This document shows, piece by piece, positions 7,404 through 15,489 of a stretch of DNA of 24,790 bases. The DNA is from a virus. Positions within the stretch are counted from its first letter, which is position 1; every line of letters starts with the position of its first letter. A program made the position numbers and the translations under genes. The DNA is taken from positions 1-24,790 of IMG/VR virus record IMGVR_UViG_3300038954_000171. One strand, given 5' to 3'. The notes below the pieces were generated by a model that was not told the origin of the DNA, made no database searches, and saw only the letters and a program-made list of their open reading frames with translations.

Positions 7404-8069
7404 CTACGCGACGGTGCGGATGTAGAAGTTCGGACGCTCCGATCCAACGGCGGTGTAGTTGACATTGAACGTCTGTTTCCCCTGCATCGGCTTGTCGCCC
7501 TGCCAGTTGTCCAGAATGACCGGCAGGTACTGCATGATGTTTTTCTCGCCGACCGTCGTCACTTCGTTCCTGCCGAGGAACGCGTGGATCACTCCAGTCG
7601 TCGGTGCGGTGATCGTGATCGTCCCGCCGCCGTCGTCCTCGATGACCGTGAAGAACCGCTTGAGAATCGTGAGCACGTCCGCGTCGTCCGCGAAGAAATA
7701 GCCGTCCCACGTACCACTGATCTCCGGCTTGTCGCCCTCTTCGTACGACATCGCGTTGTCGATCTGGGTTGTCTCGTCGAACTTCTGCTTGCTCGCGGAG
7801 TTCGGGATATCTTTGACCCAGGCCACTTTCGTCATGGGCAGCGGCTTTGCGTTGTCGCCCGTGGCCGGGGTGATCTCGGCAGCGCCGGATCCGTTGTAGA
7901 CGACGTCTCCGACCACTGCGTTCGTTGGCCACGCGCTTCCGGACGCGGCGACGGCGGTGATCTTGTAGAATCCAACGGTTGCGAGCGGTGTCGTACCGTC
8001 GCCAACCTCTTCTGTCCCAGGCGTGGCGAAGTACAGGTAGTTCTTCGTCCCGCTTAGTCGTTTCGACAT
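7404..8069 (-). CDS. Major tail (tube) protein
   Basis: A 221-residue protein that begins MSKRLSGTKNYLYF and is rich in Gly, Thr and Val, with alternating beta-strand patterns such as GGGTITITAPTTGVIHAF and KQTFNVNYTAVGSERPNF. Size, composition and position (after the tail terminator, before the chaperone) fit the major tail tube subunit of siphoviruses, which stacks in rings to form the tail. It starts at ATG 8069 with GGAGGAG about 8 nt upstream, inside the end of the preceding gene, so translation is probably coupled and strong. A GC hairpin follows the stop at 7404, consistent with a need for higher expression than the genes downstream. The repeated acidic and Gly-rich loop (VIEDDGGG) is typical of tube proteins. 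Confidence rests on context and style rather than a single motif. Confidence 0.85.
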   Translation of the reverse strand: MSKRLSGTKNYLYFATPGTEEVGDGTTPLATVGFYKITAVAASGSAWPTNAVVGDVVYNGSGAAEITPATGDNAKPLPMTKVAWVKDIPNSASKQKFDETTQIDNAMSYEEGDKPEISGTWDGYFFADDADVLTILKRFFTVIEDDGGGTITITAPTTGVIHAFLGRNEVTTVGEKNIMQYLPVILDNWQGDKPMQGKQTFNVNYTAVGSERPNFYIRTVA

Positions 8070-8070
8070 G

Positions 8071-8514
8071 TTAGTCTCCTCCCAGTGTGTCGAGCTCAGC
8101 TCGAATCGTAGCTACCGCGGCGCCCAGGCTCTGGACACCGCTCTGTGGATCGATGTAGTCAACGTCCGCAACCTCGGAGACAAACACGTTGCCGCCGAGG
8201 CTGTCGTCATCTCGTACGCTCTCGATCAGCGCATCGAGGTACCCAATGAGCCGTTCCGCCAACTCGTCGAGGTCATTCGACCGGGCCGCGAAGTACGCCT
8301 CGATTTGCTTCACAGTCGTGGCCTCCTCCACGTTGTCTTCCGGCGCCAACGGCACGAGCACGAGGGCGTCGTAGCCAGTCAGTTTGTACGGATTGCGCCA
8401 CCCAACGAGCCACTTCTCGATCGAGCTCGTCTTTCCAATCTCGGTGAGCGCGGCGGGGATCGCCGTCTGCAGATAGCTGGTGACGCCACTCAGGATGGCG
8501 TAGGTGTCAAACAC
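8071..8514 (-). CDS. Tail terminator / minor tail protein
   Basis: A 147-residue protein between the connector genes and the major tail protein. Its start is GTG 8514, 4 nt behind GAGGAGG, overlapping the end of the preceding gene by 8 nt. It opens with a helix (ILSGVTSYLQTAIPAALTEI), continues with strands (LTGYDALVLVPLAP) and a long helix (FAARSNDLDELAERLIGYLDALIESV), and ends with a short strand and helix (VQSLGAAVATIRAELDTL). This pattern and place match the lambda gpU / HK97 tail terminator group, which caps the finished tail tube and joins it to the head. No catalytic residues are expected. It could be another connector of similar size; position makes the terminator the best call. Confidence 0.65.
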   Translation of the reverse strand: MFDTYAILSGVTSYLQTAIPAALTEIGKTSSIEKWLVGWRNPYKLTGYDALVLVPLAPEDNVEEATTVKQIEAYFAARSNDLDELAERLIGYLDALIESVRDDDSLGGNVFVSEVADVDYIDPQSGVQSLGAAVATIRAELDTLGGD

Positions 8515-8887
8515 GCATCCTCCTCAACACGCCTGCAATCGCCTTGCCGGCGATCCGCTTGTGACGCTTCTGGCGGCGGAACGCTCTGAGCGACGGTCCC
8601 ATGAAAGCCCGCCGACCGCGCTCGTAGCGCAGCAGGTAGTTCAATCTCCCGCGTACGCCCGAACCGGGTCGCACCCCGAACACGCCGTTCTTCTGCTTGA
8701 AGAACTTCGTGGATCGCCTGGTGACGCCGCTGCGTACCCCCAGCTTCTGGCCGGACAGATACTGCTCCCGGACAAACCGCGCATACTCCTCGGCGACCTG
8801 GTTCGCGATGTAGTTCGCAACATTCGGAAAACTCTTCCTGAGCCTGGTCACCCCGTACCCGCGGCGGGACGTCTCCATGCGGATCAC
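8507..8887 (-). CDS. HK97-gp10-like head-tail connection protein
   Basis: A 126-residue, very basic protein (many Arg and Lys, for example LRAFRRQKRHKRIAGKAIAG near the C-terminus). It begins at GTG 8887, sharing GTGA with the stop of the upstream gene; AGGAGG lies 5 nt before this GTG and 14 nt before the alternative ATG at 8878, so the GTG is preferred. Siphoviruses with HK97-type heads usually have one basic 100-150 residue protein of the gp10 / virion morphogenesis group between the adaptor and the tail terminator. Its role is in the neck, where head and tail join. No separate head-closure gene is visible here, so this protein may cover that task. The family assignment is from size, charge and context. 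Confidence 0.6.
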   Translation of the reverse strand: MIRMETSRRGYGVTRLRKSFPNVANYIANQVAEEYARFVREQYLSGQKLGVRSGVTRRSTKFFKQKNGVFGVRPGSGVRGRLNYLLRYERGRRAFMGPSLRAFRRQKRHKRIAGKAIAGVLRRMRV

Positions 8888-9444
8888 AGGATCCTCCTGT
8901 AGCCTTCAATCGTTCGCCTCGCCTGAAGCGGGATCGTGAGCTCATGCTCCGTCCGCGTCCCGTCGAGCCCCTCGGTTGTCCGCACCGCGATGTTGTTGCT
9001 GCGCTGACGAGTCCAGAGCCACGAGACCAGCTCTACCGCGGCTTCCTTCAGGTCACTCGGCACCTCAGATAACCCGCCGGTGTAGACAACACGAACCGAC
9101 TGGCGCTGCTTTCCGAATCCACCGTCGTAGTACAGAACCCCTGATCCACCTTCGTAGTAGTACGCGGAAATCTCGGTCTCCGGCCCCCAGGCACGCTCGC
9201 CGTCAATGTGCACCGACGAGACTGATACGATAGGCCACTGCTTCAGCAGCAACGCGTTCCCGCCAGGACCATCGTGGATCTCTGTCACTTCCCGGGCGAC
9301 GAGGTTGCGGTCGGCGATCCCTTCAGCCAGCGCGCTCGCCTGATTGATGAGCTCTTCGGCAAAACCGATATCGTCGAACGAGACGTCTTGCCACATCTGC
9401 TCCAGGTACGGCTGGTCAATCAGGGCGTTGGCTGCCAGTGCCAC
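8884..9444 (-). CDS. Head-tail connector (gp6-like adaptor)
   Basis: A 186-residue protein with the pattern of gp6-like adaptors: a helical N-terminal half (ELINQASALAEGIADRNLV), a central beta part (QWPIVSVSSVHIDGERAWG, then a Tyr/Gly-rich hairpin VLYYDGGFG), and a C-terminal helix (PSDLKEAAVELVSWLWTRQR). The phrases RVVYTGGLSEVPSDLKEA and ELVSWLW are characteristic of this group. Adaptor proteins form a ring below the portal and receive the tail. The start is ATG 9444, 3 nt after the stop of the small gene before it. It is followed directly by the gp10-like gene through a GTGA overlap, so the whole connector block is translated as a chain. Confidence 0.82.
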   Translation of the reverse strand: MALAANALIDQPYLEQMWQDVSFDDIGFAEELINQASALAEGIADRNLVAREVTEIHDGPGGNALLLKQWPIVSVSSVHIDGERAWGPETEISAYYYEGGSGVLYYDGGFGKQRQSVRVVYTGGLSEVPSDLKEAAVELVSWLWTRQRSNNIAVRTTEGLDGTRTEHELTIPLQARRTIEGYRRIL

Positions 9445-9447
9445 GTG

Positions 9448-9648
9448 CTAACTCTCCCGGGTCTCCGGTTCGATCACTGCCGTTTCGGTCTCCGCCTTCC
9501 CGCCGAGGACGCGCACGACACCGCTCTTCGAAAGCTGCGCCGCCCATTCCGCGTCAATGCGGCACTTCTGACCCTTCCGGAAGGAAAAGTCAGCGCCTAC
9601 CAGAGCGCGCGTGAATATGACCTCTGCAGTGCCTTTTCTCTTTGCCAT
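9448..9648 (-). CDS. Small protein between capsid and connector genes
   Basis: A 66-residue protein starting at ATG 9648, about 6 nt behind GAGGAGG. A longer frame back to 9705 exists, but the extension would run through a strong hairpin and lacks a binding site. The sequence is MAKRKGTAEVIFTRALVGAD, then a strand-rich middle (SFRKGQKCRIDAEWAAQLSK) and GVVRVLGGKAETE at the end. The pattern suggests a small SH3-like or beta-barrel fold. Genes of this size directly after the major capsid gene are frequent in HK97-like phages and are sometimes head decoration or connector accessory proteins. I do not recognise the family firmly. Confidence 0.7.
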   Translation of the reverse strand: MAKRKGTAEVIFTRALVGADFSFRKGQKCRIDAEWAAQLSKSGVVRVLGGKAETETAVIEPETRES

Positions 9649-9674
9649 GCTTGTCCTCCTCGCTCGTGAGAGCG

Positions 9675-9697
9675 CGGCGGGGCACGCGGCCCCGCCG
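9675..9697 (-). terminator. Perfect GC hairpin just after the major capsid gene
   Basis: CGGCGGGGC (read 9697-9689) pairs perfectly with GCCCCGCCG (9683-9675): a 9-bp stem with a 5-nt loop, 7 nt after the capsid stop. No U-run follows. The layout (GC stem of 8-9 bp, 5-nt loop, directly behind a major virion gene) is the same as at 7357-7377 behind the major tail gene, which suggests shared control of transcript level or stability. Confidence 0.55.
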
Positions 9698-9704
9698 GCA
9701 ATCA

Positions 9705-10955
9705 TCAGGTCGCAGCGTTCTGGTAGTACTTAACCGGGTTCGACCCCGCGTCCACCAACGCGCCGTCGTGGCGGCTGAATGCCAGGAAGCCCACCTGGAG
9801 GTAGTCGGCGTACCGCTCCTCGAGGCGCAGCATCTGCATTCCAAGAACGTCGCGGATCTTGTAGTTCGAGAAGTCGCCGAACAGCACGCTGACCGCGCTC
9901 GCCGCCATCTGAGCCATGTCCTGGTTCACGATGTAGGGATAGCCGAGGATCGTGTCCGGCTGGCGGAACGCGATACCGGGAAGCCACAGCGGCCGGCCCT
10001 GCGAGTCCTCGAGCTTCTTCAGCGCCTTGAGAGTCTGATCGTGCATCATGATCTCGGCGTTCGCACGGTAGATCGGATCCACCGAGTGCTCGAGGTCGAC
10101 CAGGTCCTCGTAGGTGATGCTGTCGGTCTGGCCCCCTGCCCCGGTCTTTCCGAGAGCGGCTCCGGTGACGATGCCCTCCGGCTCGGTGGTTCCGGCTCCG
10201 GTGGTAAAGTGGGCGTTCGTGCCCCGGACAAACCGCATCGCGAACTTCCGCGCGACGTACGCCTGAATGTCGAAGGCGCTGTCCTGCAGGAGCTGGTAGC
10301 TCACGCGGATGATGTTCGAGGAGTACGTGAACGATCCGAGCACCTTCTGCCCGAACGTTGTGTCCTGCTCACCAGCCTGCGTGTTCTCCGAGAGAATGAC
10401 CGCGGCGTTCGCCGTGTCGTCGTCGGTCGGGATCGGGAGATCGGCGCCCGATGCAGAACGAATGATCTCCGCTCGAGAGGCGCGCATGCCTCCGGCCGCT
10501 TCCATCGCCTCGACGATCGAGTTGTAGAAGTCCTCCGGAACGGTATACCCGCCGGCTGATCCGGTCCCGACGGCGAGCGCGCGAGCTTCGCCAGGAAGCG
10601 TCTGGAAGCTCTGCTGCATGATGGCGCGCTCCTCTCGAGAGAGGCCCTCGCGGCCTTCACGCATCCACCGACTGAACACGGTTCGGAACTCGGGCTCTTC
10701 GTCGTCGCGGTCCTCCTCATCCTCAGCGGCACGATCGCCGGCGGCGCTGACGGCCTCTTCGACTGCGAGCAACCGCTCTTCGTCGTTGATAACCTTGGTG
10801 AGCTCGTCGATGTCGGCCATGATGCGGTCGAACTTCTCCTGCTCTTCGGCGCTGACCTTGCGCTTCTCCTCGCGAGCTGTATCACGGACCGCTCGCGCCT
10901 GGTCATAGAGCGCCTTGCGCTGCTTCCTCTTTTCGAGAATCTCAGTAAGGGTCAT
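9705..10955 (-). CDS. Major capsid protein, HK97 family
   Basis: A 416-residue HK97-type coat protein. Residues 1 to about 115 are charged and predicted coiled coil (EEKRKVSAEEQEKFDRIMAD), the delta/scaffold region that the prohead protease normally removes. After a linker, the mature coat starts near residues 120-130, followed by TGSAGGYTVPEDFYNSIVEA, a phrase typical of the family N-arm. Later hallmarks are ENTQAGEQDTTFG (E-loop area), LLQDSAFDIQAYVARKFA (spine helix side), LDHSVDP-like LVDLEHSVDPIYRANAEIMM, and GRPLWLP before the C-terminal P and A domain strands. It begins at ATG 10955, about 7 nt after GAGGAGG, 11 nt downstream of the protease gene. A GC hairpin behind its stop may isolate it from the following genes. 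Confidence 0.97.
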   Translation of the reverse strand: MTLTEILEKRKQRKALYDQARAVRDTAREEKRKVSAEEQEKFDRIMADIDELTKVINDEERLLAVEEAVSAAGDRAAEDEEDRDDEEPEFRTVFSRWMREGREGLSREERAIMQQSFQTLPGEARALAVGTGSAGGYTVPEDFYNSIVEAMEAAGGMRASRAEIIRSASGADLPIPTDDDTANAAVILSENTQAGEQDTTFGQKVLGSFTYSSNIIRVSYQLLQDSAFDIQAYVARKFAMRFVRGTNAHFTTGAGTTEPEGIVTGAALGKTGAGGQTDSITYEDLVDLEHSVDPIYRANAEIMMHDQTLKALKKLEDSQGRPLWLPGIAFRQPDTILGYPYIVNQDMAQMAASAVSVLFGDFSNYKIRDVLGMQMLRLEERYADYLQVGFLAFSRHDGALVDAGSNPVKYYQNAAT

Positions 10956-10966
10956 GCCCTACCTCC

Positions 10967-11653
10967 TCACAGTTCGATTTCTATCGCCTCGAGGCGGCGG
11001 TCGAGCTCGACCAGATCTTCCGAGTGCGGCTCCTGCTGCGGCTCGTCGTCCTGTTCGTGCTCTCGCTCTTCCTCGTTCGGCTCTGCTTCTCGTCGCTCTG
11101 CCATCGCGGCGCTGCGGACCTCAGCGGCATCCCACTGTTCGCCTATCACCCGGACACCGACCTCGGTCTGGGGATACGCCGGAAAGGTGACCGCGGAGAC
11201 GTCGAACAGCTGGACCTCCAGGAGCTCTCTTTCCGTGTAGTCCTCGTTCCACTCGTCCTTAACCGAGCGGAACCCGAACGACATCTGATCGATGTCGCCG
11301 CGCTCGATCGGAGAGATCACCAGGTCCCGGACCATCTGTGTGTCCGGGAGGTCGCCCTCGATACGCAGGCCCCTCTCGTCCTCTTCGAGGCGCAGCGTCC
11401 CGCTCTTGGTCCGGCCGAGAACGAAGTTCGGGTCGTGGTTGAAGAGCGCCCGCACGTCGGCGCCGTCGCTGAGAGTCTTGCGAAAGGCGCCGGCGCGAAT
11501 GATCTCCCGGAAGAACCCGAGGTCCTCGCTCCAGCGGTCGAATACCGCGGCGTAGCCTACGAGCGTCTTGCCCCCGGCGTCGTTGTCCTGGATGCGGAGC
11601 TCGGTCGCGGCCACTACCCAGTGCTGCTTGCCCTCTCGCTTTCTCTTTTCCAT
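10967..11653 (-). CDS. Prohead protease, HK97 U35 type
   Basis: A 228-residue serine protease that cleaves the coat protein delta domain during head maturation. Family signs are GKTLVGYAAVFDRWS near residues 28-42, GAFRKTL at 55-61, the catalytic His in ALFNHDPNFVLGRT (H73) and the catalytic Ser in DQMSFGFRS (S125), then ELLEVQLFDVSAVTFPAYPQT, where the DVS-V--PA pattern is typical. The last ~50 residues are acidic and Gln-rich (EEEREHEQDDEPQQ) and probably disordered, perhaps a tail removed by self-cleavage. It lies between portal and capsid genes, the usual order. The start is ATG 11653 with GAGGAGA upstream, 12 nt after the portal stop. Confidence 0.96.
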   Translation of the reverse strand: MEKRKREGKQHWVVAATELRIQDNDAGGKTLVGYAAVFDRWSEDLGFFREIIRAGAFRKTLSDGADVRALFNHDPNFVLGRTKSGTLRLEEDERGLRIEGDLPDTQMVRDLVISPIERGDIDQMSFGFRSVKDEWNEDYTERELLEVQLFDVSAVTFPAYPQTEVGVRVIGEQWDAAEVRSAAMAERREAEPNEEEREHEQDDEPQQEPHSEDLVELDRRLEAIEIEL

Positions 11654-11665
11654 CGCCTCGTCTCC

Positions 11666-13702
11666 TCAGAGCGAATGCTCTATCCCACAGTCACAGCCGC
11701 GGTGCGCCGGCGGATGACCAACGTTCGTGCTCGGTCTCAGCGGCTCGGAGTCCTCGGTCGGCCGGTATTCCTCGCCCGCGCTGATGAAGTTTTCGACTAC
11801 GCCAATTCGTTTTCCGTTCAACCCGAGGCAGTATTCGCACGAGTCGCCGCGCGTTCTCCAGACGATGTAGGTGACGCCTGCCGCGGCGTAGGCCGCCTTG
11901 GCGAACGCATTCTCGCTGCGAGTGACCTCCCAATCGGTGTCTCCGCTGACGCGGTCCTCTTCGTAGGTCTCGAAGTGCGCCTCAAGCGCCTCGAGGGGGT
12001 CGGTCTCGGCTTCGAGCGCTCGGCGCAACGCCTGGAGTACATCCGCCTCCGACACCCTCACATGCCTCGCCGCGAACGCATTGACGTAGTCCTCGAGGAA
12101 GACCTCGAGGTCCTGCACGCCGGAGAAGTCTGCGTCGAGCTGCTCGCCGACCGATCCGATGATCGCGGCATGAATCGATCGGTACACGGGCTCGGTCTGA
12201 CGGGCGACGAACTCTACGTGATCACGGAAGAACTCTGTTATCCACCGCTGCAGCTGCGCAGCGTCGCGCCGATCGAGCATCTTTCGCGCGGAGGCGAGAA
12301 TGTCGTTCCGCTCCCGGCGCACGACTCGAGCGAGAGCGTCGGCGAGAACCGGCCTGAACGATTGCGCGAGCTGCTTGCGCGAGTCGAGATGAGCGCTCCG
12401 GCGCTCCGGCGCTTCTATCCGGCGCGGCTCGGGAGGCGCGGGCGGTTCCTGCGGCTGCCCCGCCTGGTCCGCTGTCACCATGTTAAGCGGCACCAGATAC
12501 GTGTCGCCTTGCGTTTCGTCGAGCGGATTCATATTCTCGATCGCGCGCCATTCGTTCGCGCTGATGATGCCCCACTGCCGCTGAATCGCTAGCGCTTCGT
12601 TGCGGCTCTTCGCGTCGCCACGGAGTAGTCCGTCGACGTTGTGCTCAACGAAGTAGCGCCCTCGCTCACGCGGCAGGAACAGACGGTAGTTGCAGGTCTG
12701 CTCGATTCGCACCAACCATGGCCGCAGCGTGAAGGTTACGAGCCCGATGTTCTGCTGCTCGATTCCGGTTCCCCAGCTTGTGCTTTTCTCCACATCAGCA
12801 ATCAGGTGCGGCGGAACACGGAACAACCGCGCGATCTCGGAGACCTGGAACTTCCGAGTCTCCAATGCCTGGGCATCGTCCGGAGAGATGCCGGTCTGCT
12901 GCCACTTCAGCCCGTCCTCGAGGACCGCGACCCGATGAGCGCGGTCGAGCCCTCCGTGAGAAAACTCCCAGGCGGTCTTCAGCCGCTTCCGTGCGTCATC
13001 CTTGAGCGGCTTCTCGCTCGTGATGACGCCGCCTGGGTTTGCGTTGTTTCCGAACAGCCGTGCGCCGAACTCCTCGGCTGCAAGCGATAGCGAGATTGCT
13101 TCTTTGCCCCACTTGATGACCGACTTCCCCGTCAGCCCGTCAAAGCCAAGCCCGGGTACGTGGAATACGCGCTCCGCGCTGAGCACGCGACTGCTGCCAT
13201 CCGGCAGGGGCACGAGATACCAGAGACGGCCGCGCTCGACGAATGGTTTCGTCGATGTCGGAATCGGCCACAGCGCACGGATCTCCCCGTCGCCTCCCCA
13301 CTGGATCTCAGAGTAGTGATTGCCTGTGAGAAGCACATTCGCCACGGCGAGCTCGCGCCAGGTGAATGACGTCATGAACTCGTTCGGCCGGTCGTGAAGC
13401 AGGAAGTACAGCGGGTTCCTTCGAGCCTTGAATCTCGCCCCGCCCTCGCCCCGTTCATAGACGTGAAGCGGAAGACTGGCGATCGCTTCGGCGATCACGC
13501 GGACGCACGCGAGCACGACCGTACTGCGCAGCGCCGTGGTTTCGGTGATCTTCACGCCGGACGCGCTCGGCGTCCCTTGGAAGATGTCAGCCAGCTGTTC
13601 GGAGGTGATTGGCGTAGCAGGGTTCTCAGCGCTGCGTAGGTCTGTCGAGAAGAAGCGGTTGATACCGACCTGTAGGTTCTTCGCCGCCTGCAGAAGGCTC
13701 AT
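11666..13702 (-). CDS. Portal protein fused to a Mu-F/SPP1-gp7-like head morphogenesis domain
   Basis: A 678-residue protein, much longer than a plain HK97 portal (about 400-430). Residues 1 to about 410 are portal: ALRSTVVLACVRVIAEAIAS, PLYFLLHDRPNEFMT, VFHVPGLGFDGLTGKSVI, GNNANPGGVITSEKPLK and VSEIARLFRVPPHLIAD are all typical. After a Pro-rich linker (QEPPAPPEPRR) comes a helical part and then, in the last ~100 residues, VWRTRGDSCEYCLGLNGK and GHPPAHRGCDC, the Cys/His pattern of the Mu F / SPP1 gp7 minor head family, usually a separate gene directly after the portal. The portal forms the ring for DNA entry; gp7/F-type proteins enter the prohead and may travel with DNA. The start ATG 13702 overlaps the large terminase stop (ATGA). 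No stop or frameshift interrupts the join. Confidence 0.93.
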   Translation of the reverse strand: MSLLQAAKNLQVGINRFFSTDLRSAENPATPITSEQLADIFQGTPSASGVKITETTALRSTVVLACVRVIAEAIASLPLHVYERGEGGARFKARRNPLYFLLHDRPNEFMTSFTWRELAVANVLLTGNHYSEIQWGGDGEIRALWPIPTSTKPFVERGRLWYLVPLPDGSSRVLSAERVFHVPGLGFDGLTGKSVIKWGKEAISLSLAAEEFGARLFGNNANPGGVITSEKPLKDDARKRLKTAWEFSHGGLDRAHRVAVLEDGLKWQQTGISPDDAQALETRKFQVSEIARLFRVPPHLIADVEKSTSWGTGIEQQNIGLVTFTLRPWLVRIEQTCNYRLFLPRERGRYFVEHNVDGLLRGDAKSRNEALAIQRQWGIISANEWRAIENMNPLDETQGDTYLVPLNMVTADQAGQPQEPPAPPEPRRIEAPERRSAHLDSRKQLAQSFRPVLADALARVVRRERNDILASARKMLDRRDAAQLQRWITEFFRDHVEFVARQTEPVYRSIHAAIIGSVGEQLDADFSGVQDLEVFLEDYVNAFAARHVRVSEADVLQALRRALEAETDPLEALEAHFETYEEDRVSGDTDWEVTRSENAFAKAAYAAAGVTYIVWRTRGDSCEYCLGLNGKRIGVVENFISAGEEYRPTEDSEPLRPSTNVGHPPAHRGCDCGIEHSL

Positions 13703-15489
13703 AGGATCAGCACCTCCCGGCCGTCGCCGTACGCTGTACCATCATCACCGGTACTGAGCACCGCTCGGTACAGCCCCATGATCGAGGCGACGATGCCGTC
13801 GATCCGCTTCCCGCTTTTGTCTCGCTGCGGCTTCATCGGCATGATATTGCCTTGCCGATCGCTCTTCACCTCGGTGCAGCTCATGTTCCACCGCAGCACT
13901 GGGTTCGCGCCGTGCGCGATCTGCTGCGCGAGCACCATCTTCTCGAAGGTGTCTGAGGCCGCGGCCATACCGCTGTATCGCTGGTAGATCGGGACCATCG
14001 TGAAGCCGGCCTCGGTGAAGTGGTTCACGATCTCCTGGGCCTTCCACGGGTCGTAGGCGATCTCCTGGATGTCGAACACCTCAGCATCCTCGAGGAGCAT
14101 CTGCTCGATGAAATCGTAGTCGATAACGTCTCCAGGGGTGGCATGGATGAGCCCCTGTTCCACCCAATAGGTGTAGGGGACCTTGTCGCGGCGCTCGCGG
14201 TCGATGATGTTGTCGCCGGGGATAAAGAATCGCGGGATGAGCGTGAACTTCTCGAGCTCCTCCTTCGGTGGAATGACCAGGACGTAGGAAGACAGGTCGA
14301 TGGATGCGGAGAGGTCGAGTCCGACGAACGCCGGCCGGTGCGCGAAGTCCGGTGGTCGCACCGTGAACGCGGTGCGCATCCACTTTTCGTCGGTGATCCA
14401 CCGCGTCTCGGCCTGGGTCCAGACGTTGAAGTGCTTCGTCTTCACGTCGTTCTGCTTGTGGGGAGACTCGAGAGCGATCTTCACCTGCTCCCGAAGCCGG
14501 TCCGGAAACGCCGAGACTCCGAGGTTTGGGTTTGCCTTCACCCACACCGACTCGTCGGTCCAGTCGTCGCCGTCGTCGAGGGTGTAGATGATCCCGAATG
14601 TGTTCTCGTCAATAGGGTCGTCCTCGCTGCGTTTGACCGCGCGCTCGAGCGTCGTAATGACGCGCTCGCGCTCGGCGAAGCAGGGTCCGTTCAGATTGAA
14701 ACCGGCGGTGGTGATGATGTAGGTCAGCGGCTGCGGCCGTGCGACGGTCGAGTCGACGAGCACCTGCAGCATCGCATCGGTTTCGTGCGCGTGGTACTCG
14801 TCGATCAGGATGAAGTGGGCATTGAGGCCGTCGAGCGACTTCGAGTCACGGCTAAGCGGCCGGAAGATAGCCGCGGTACCCGGCATCGTGATGGTGTTCG
14901 AGCTTCGGTAGGTCTTCACGAGCTTCCGCAACACCGGATGCCGGTCGACCTGACGGTGGGCCTCATCCCACGCCTTCTTTGCCTGGTCGCGCGCGGTAGC
15001 GACCGCATAGACCTCCGGGCCCTCTTCGTGAGGTCGATCGGCGAAGTAGCAGTAGTTTGCCGTGGCCGCGGCGTTCGTCGTCTTCCCGTTCTTCCGTGCG
15101 ACTTCGATGTAGACCCGCGTGAACCGCCTCATGTCGTTCTCGCGGCGCCAGCCGAATACGGTCCAGTCGATGAACTGCTGCCATGGCTCGAGTCGGATCC
15201 GCGTGTCATAGAGTCGCGGGTTCGCCCAAGGGCCTTGGGTGTGGCGCAATTGCTGCTTGAAGTCGATCACCCTCTGCGCCTGGTGCTCGTCGAAATGGTA
15301 GGGAAACTCCGCCGATCCGACGCGCTCGAGGTCGCCAACGTGCCGCTCTACCGCGAGGCGCACGTAGCGGCACACCGGGATCCGATCGTTGAGGACGTCG
15401 TTGATGTAGGACTCGGCGGTGTAGGCCGCCGCGGGCGAGCTCGCCATGATTGCGAGAACCGCTACCGTGAGGAGGAGCCTACGCACCAT
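13699..15489 (-). CDS. Terminase large subunit (ATPase-nuclease)
   Basis: A 596-residue packaging motor, HK97/P27-partner type. Residue numbers are from ATG 15489. The ATPase has Walker A EVARKNGKTTNA (129-140) and Walker B FILIDEYHAH (226-235). The nuclease has acidic residues at VGLDLSAS (D392), IAYDPWKA (D480) and RIDGIVASI (D564). It moves DNA into the prohead and cuts it. ATG 15489 is chosen because GGAGG lies about 9 nt upstream and the ORF overlaps the small terminase stop; longer forms in the frame would run far into the small subunit gene. The first ~22 residues (MVRRLLLTVAVLAIMASSPA) look like a secretion signal, odd for a cytoplasmic motor; ATG 15447 is the alternative but has no clear binding site. 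Confidence 0.95.
   Translation of the reverse strand: MVRRLLLTVAVLAIMASSPAAAYTAESYINDVLNDRIPVCRYVRLAVERHVGDLERVGSAEFPYHFDEHQAQRVIDFKQQLRHTQGPWANPRLYDTRIRLEPWQQFIDWTVFGWRRENDMRRFTRVYIEVARKNGKTTNAAATANYCYFADRPHEEGPEVYAVATARDQAKKAWDEAHRQVDRHPVLRKLVKTYRSSNTITMPGTAAIFRPLSRDSKSLDGLNAHFILIDEYHAHETDAMLQVLVDSTVARPQPLTYIITTAGFNLNGPCFAERERVITTLERAVKRSEDDPIDENTFGIIYTLDDGDDWTDESVWVKANPNLGVSAFPDRLREQVKIALESPHKQNDVKTKHFNVWTQAETRWITDEKWMRTAFTVRPPDFAHRPAFVGLDLSASIDLSSYVLVIPPKEELEKFTLIPRFFIPGDNIIDRERRDKVPYTYWVEQGLIHATPGDVIDYDFIEQMLLEDAEVFDIQEIAYDPWKAQEIVNHFTEAGFTMVPIYQRYSGMAAASDTFEKMVLAQQIAHGANPVLRWNMSCTEVKSDRQGNIMPMKPQRDKSGKRIDGIVASIMGLYRAVLSTGDDGTAYGDGREVLIL

Noticed and set aside
11024-12592. Long plus-strand ORF of 522 codons across the protease and portal genes
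   Set aside because: It lies opposite the prohead protease and portal genes, which have clear family motifs; it is an antisense shadow favoured by GC-rich codons.
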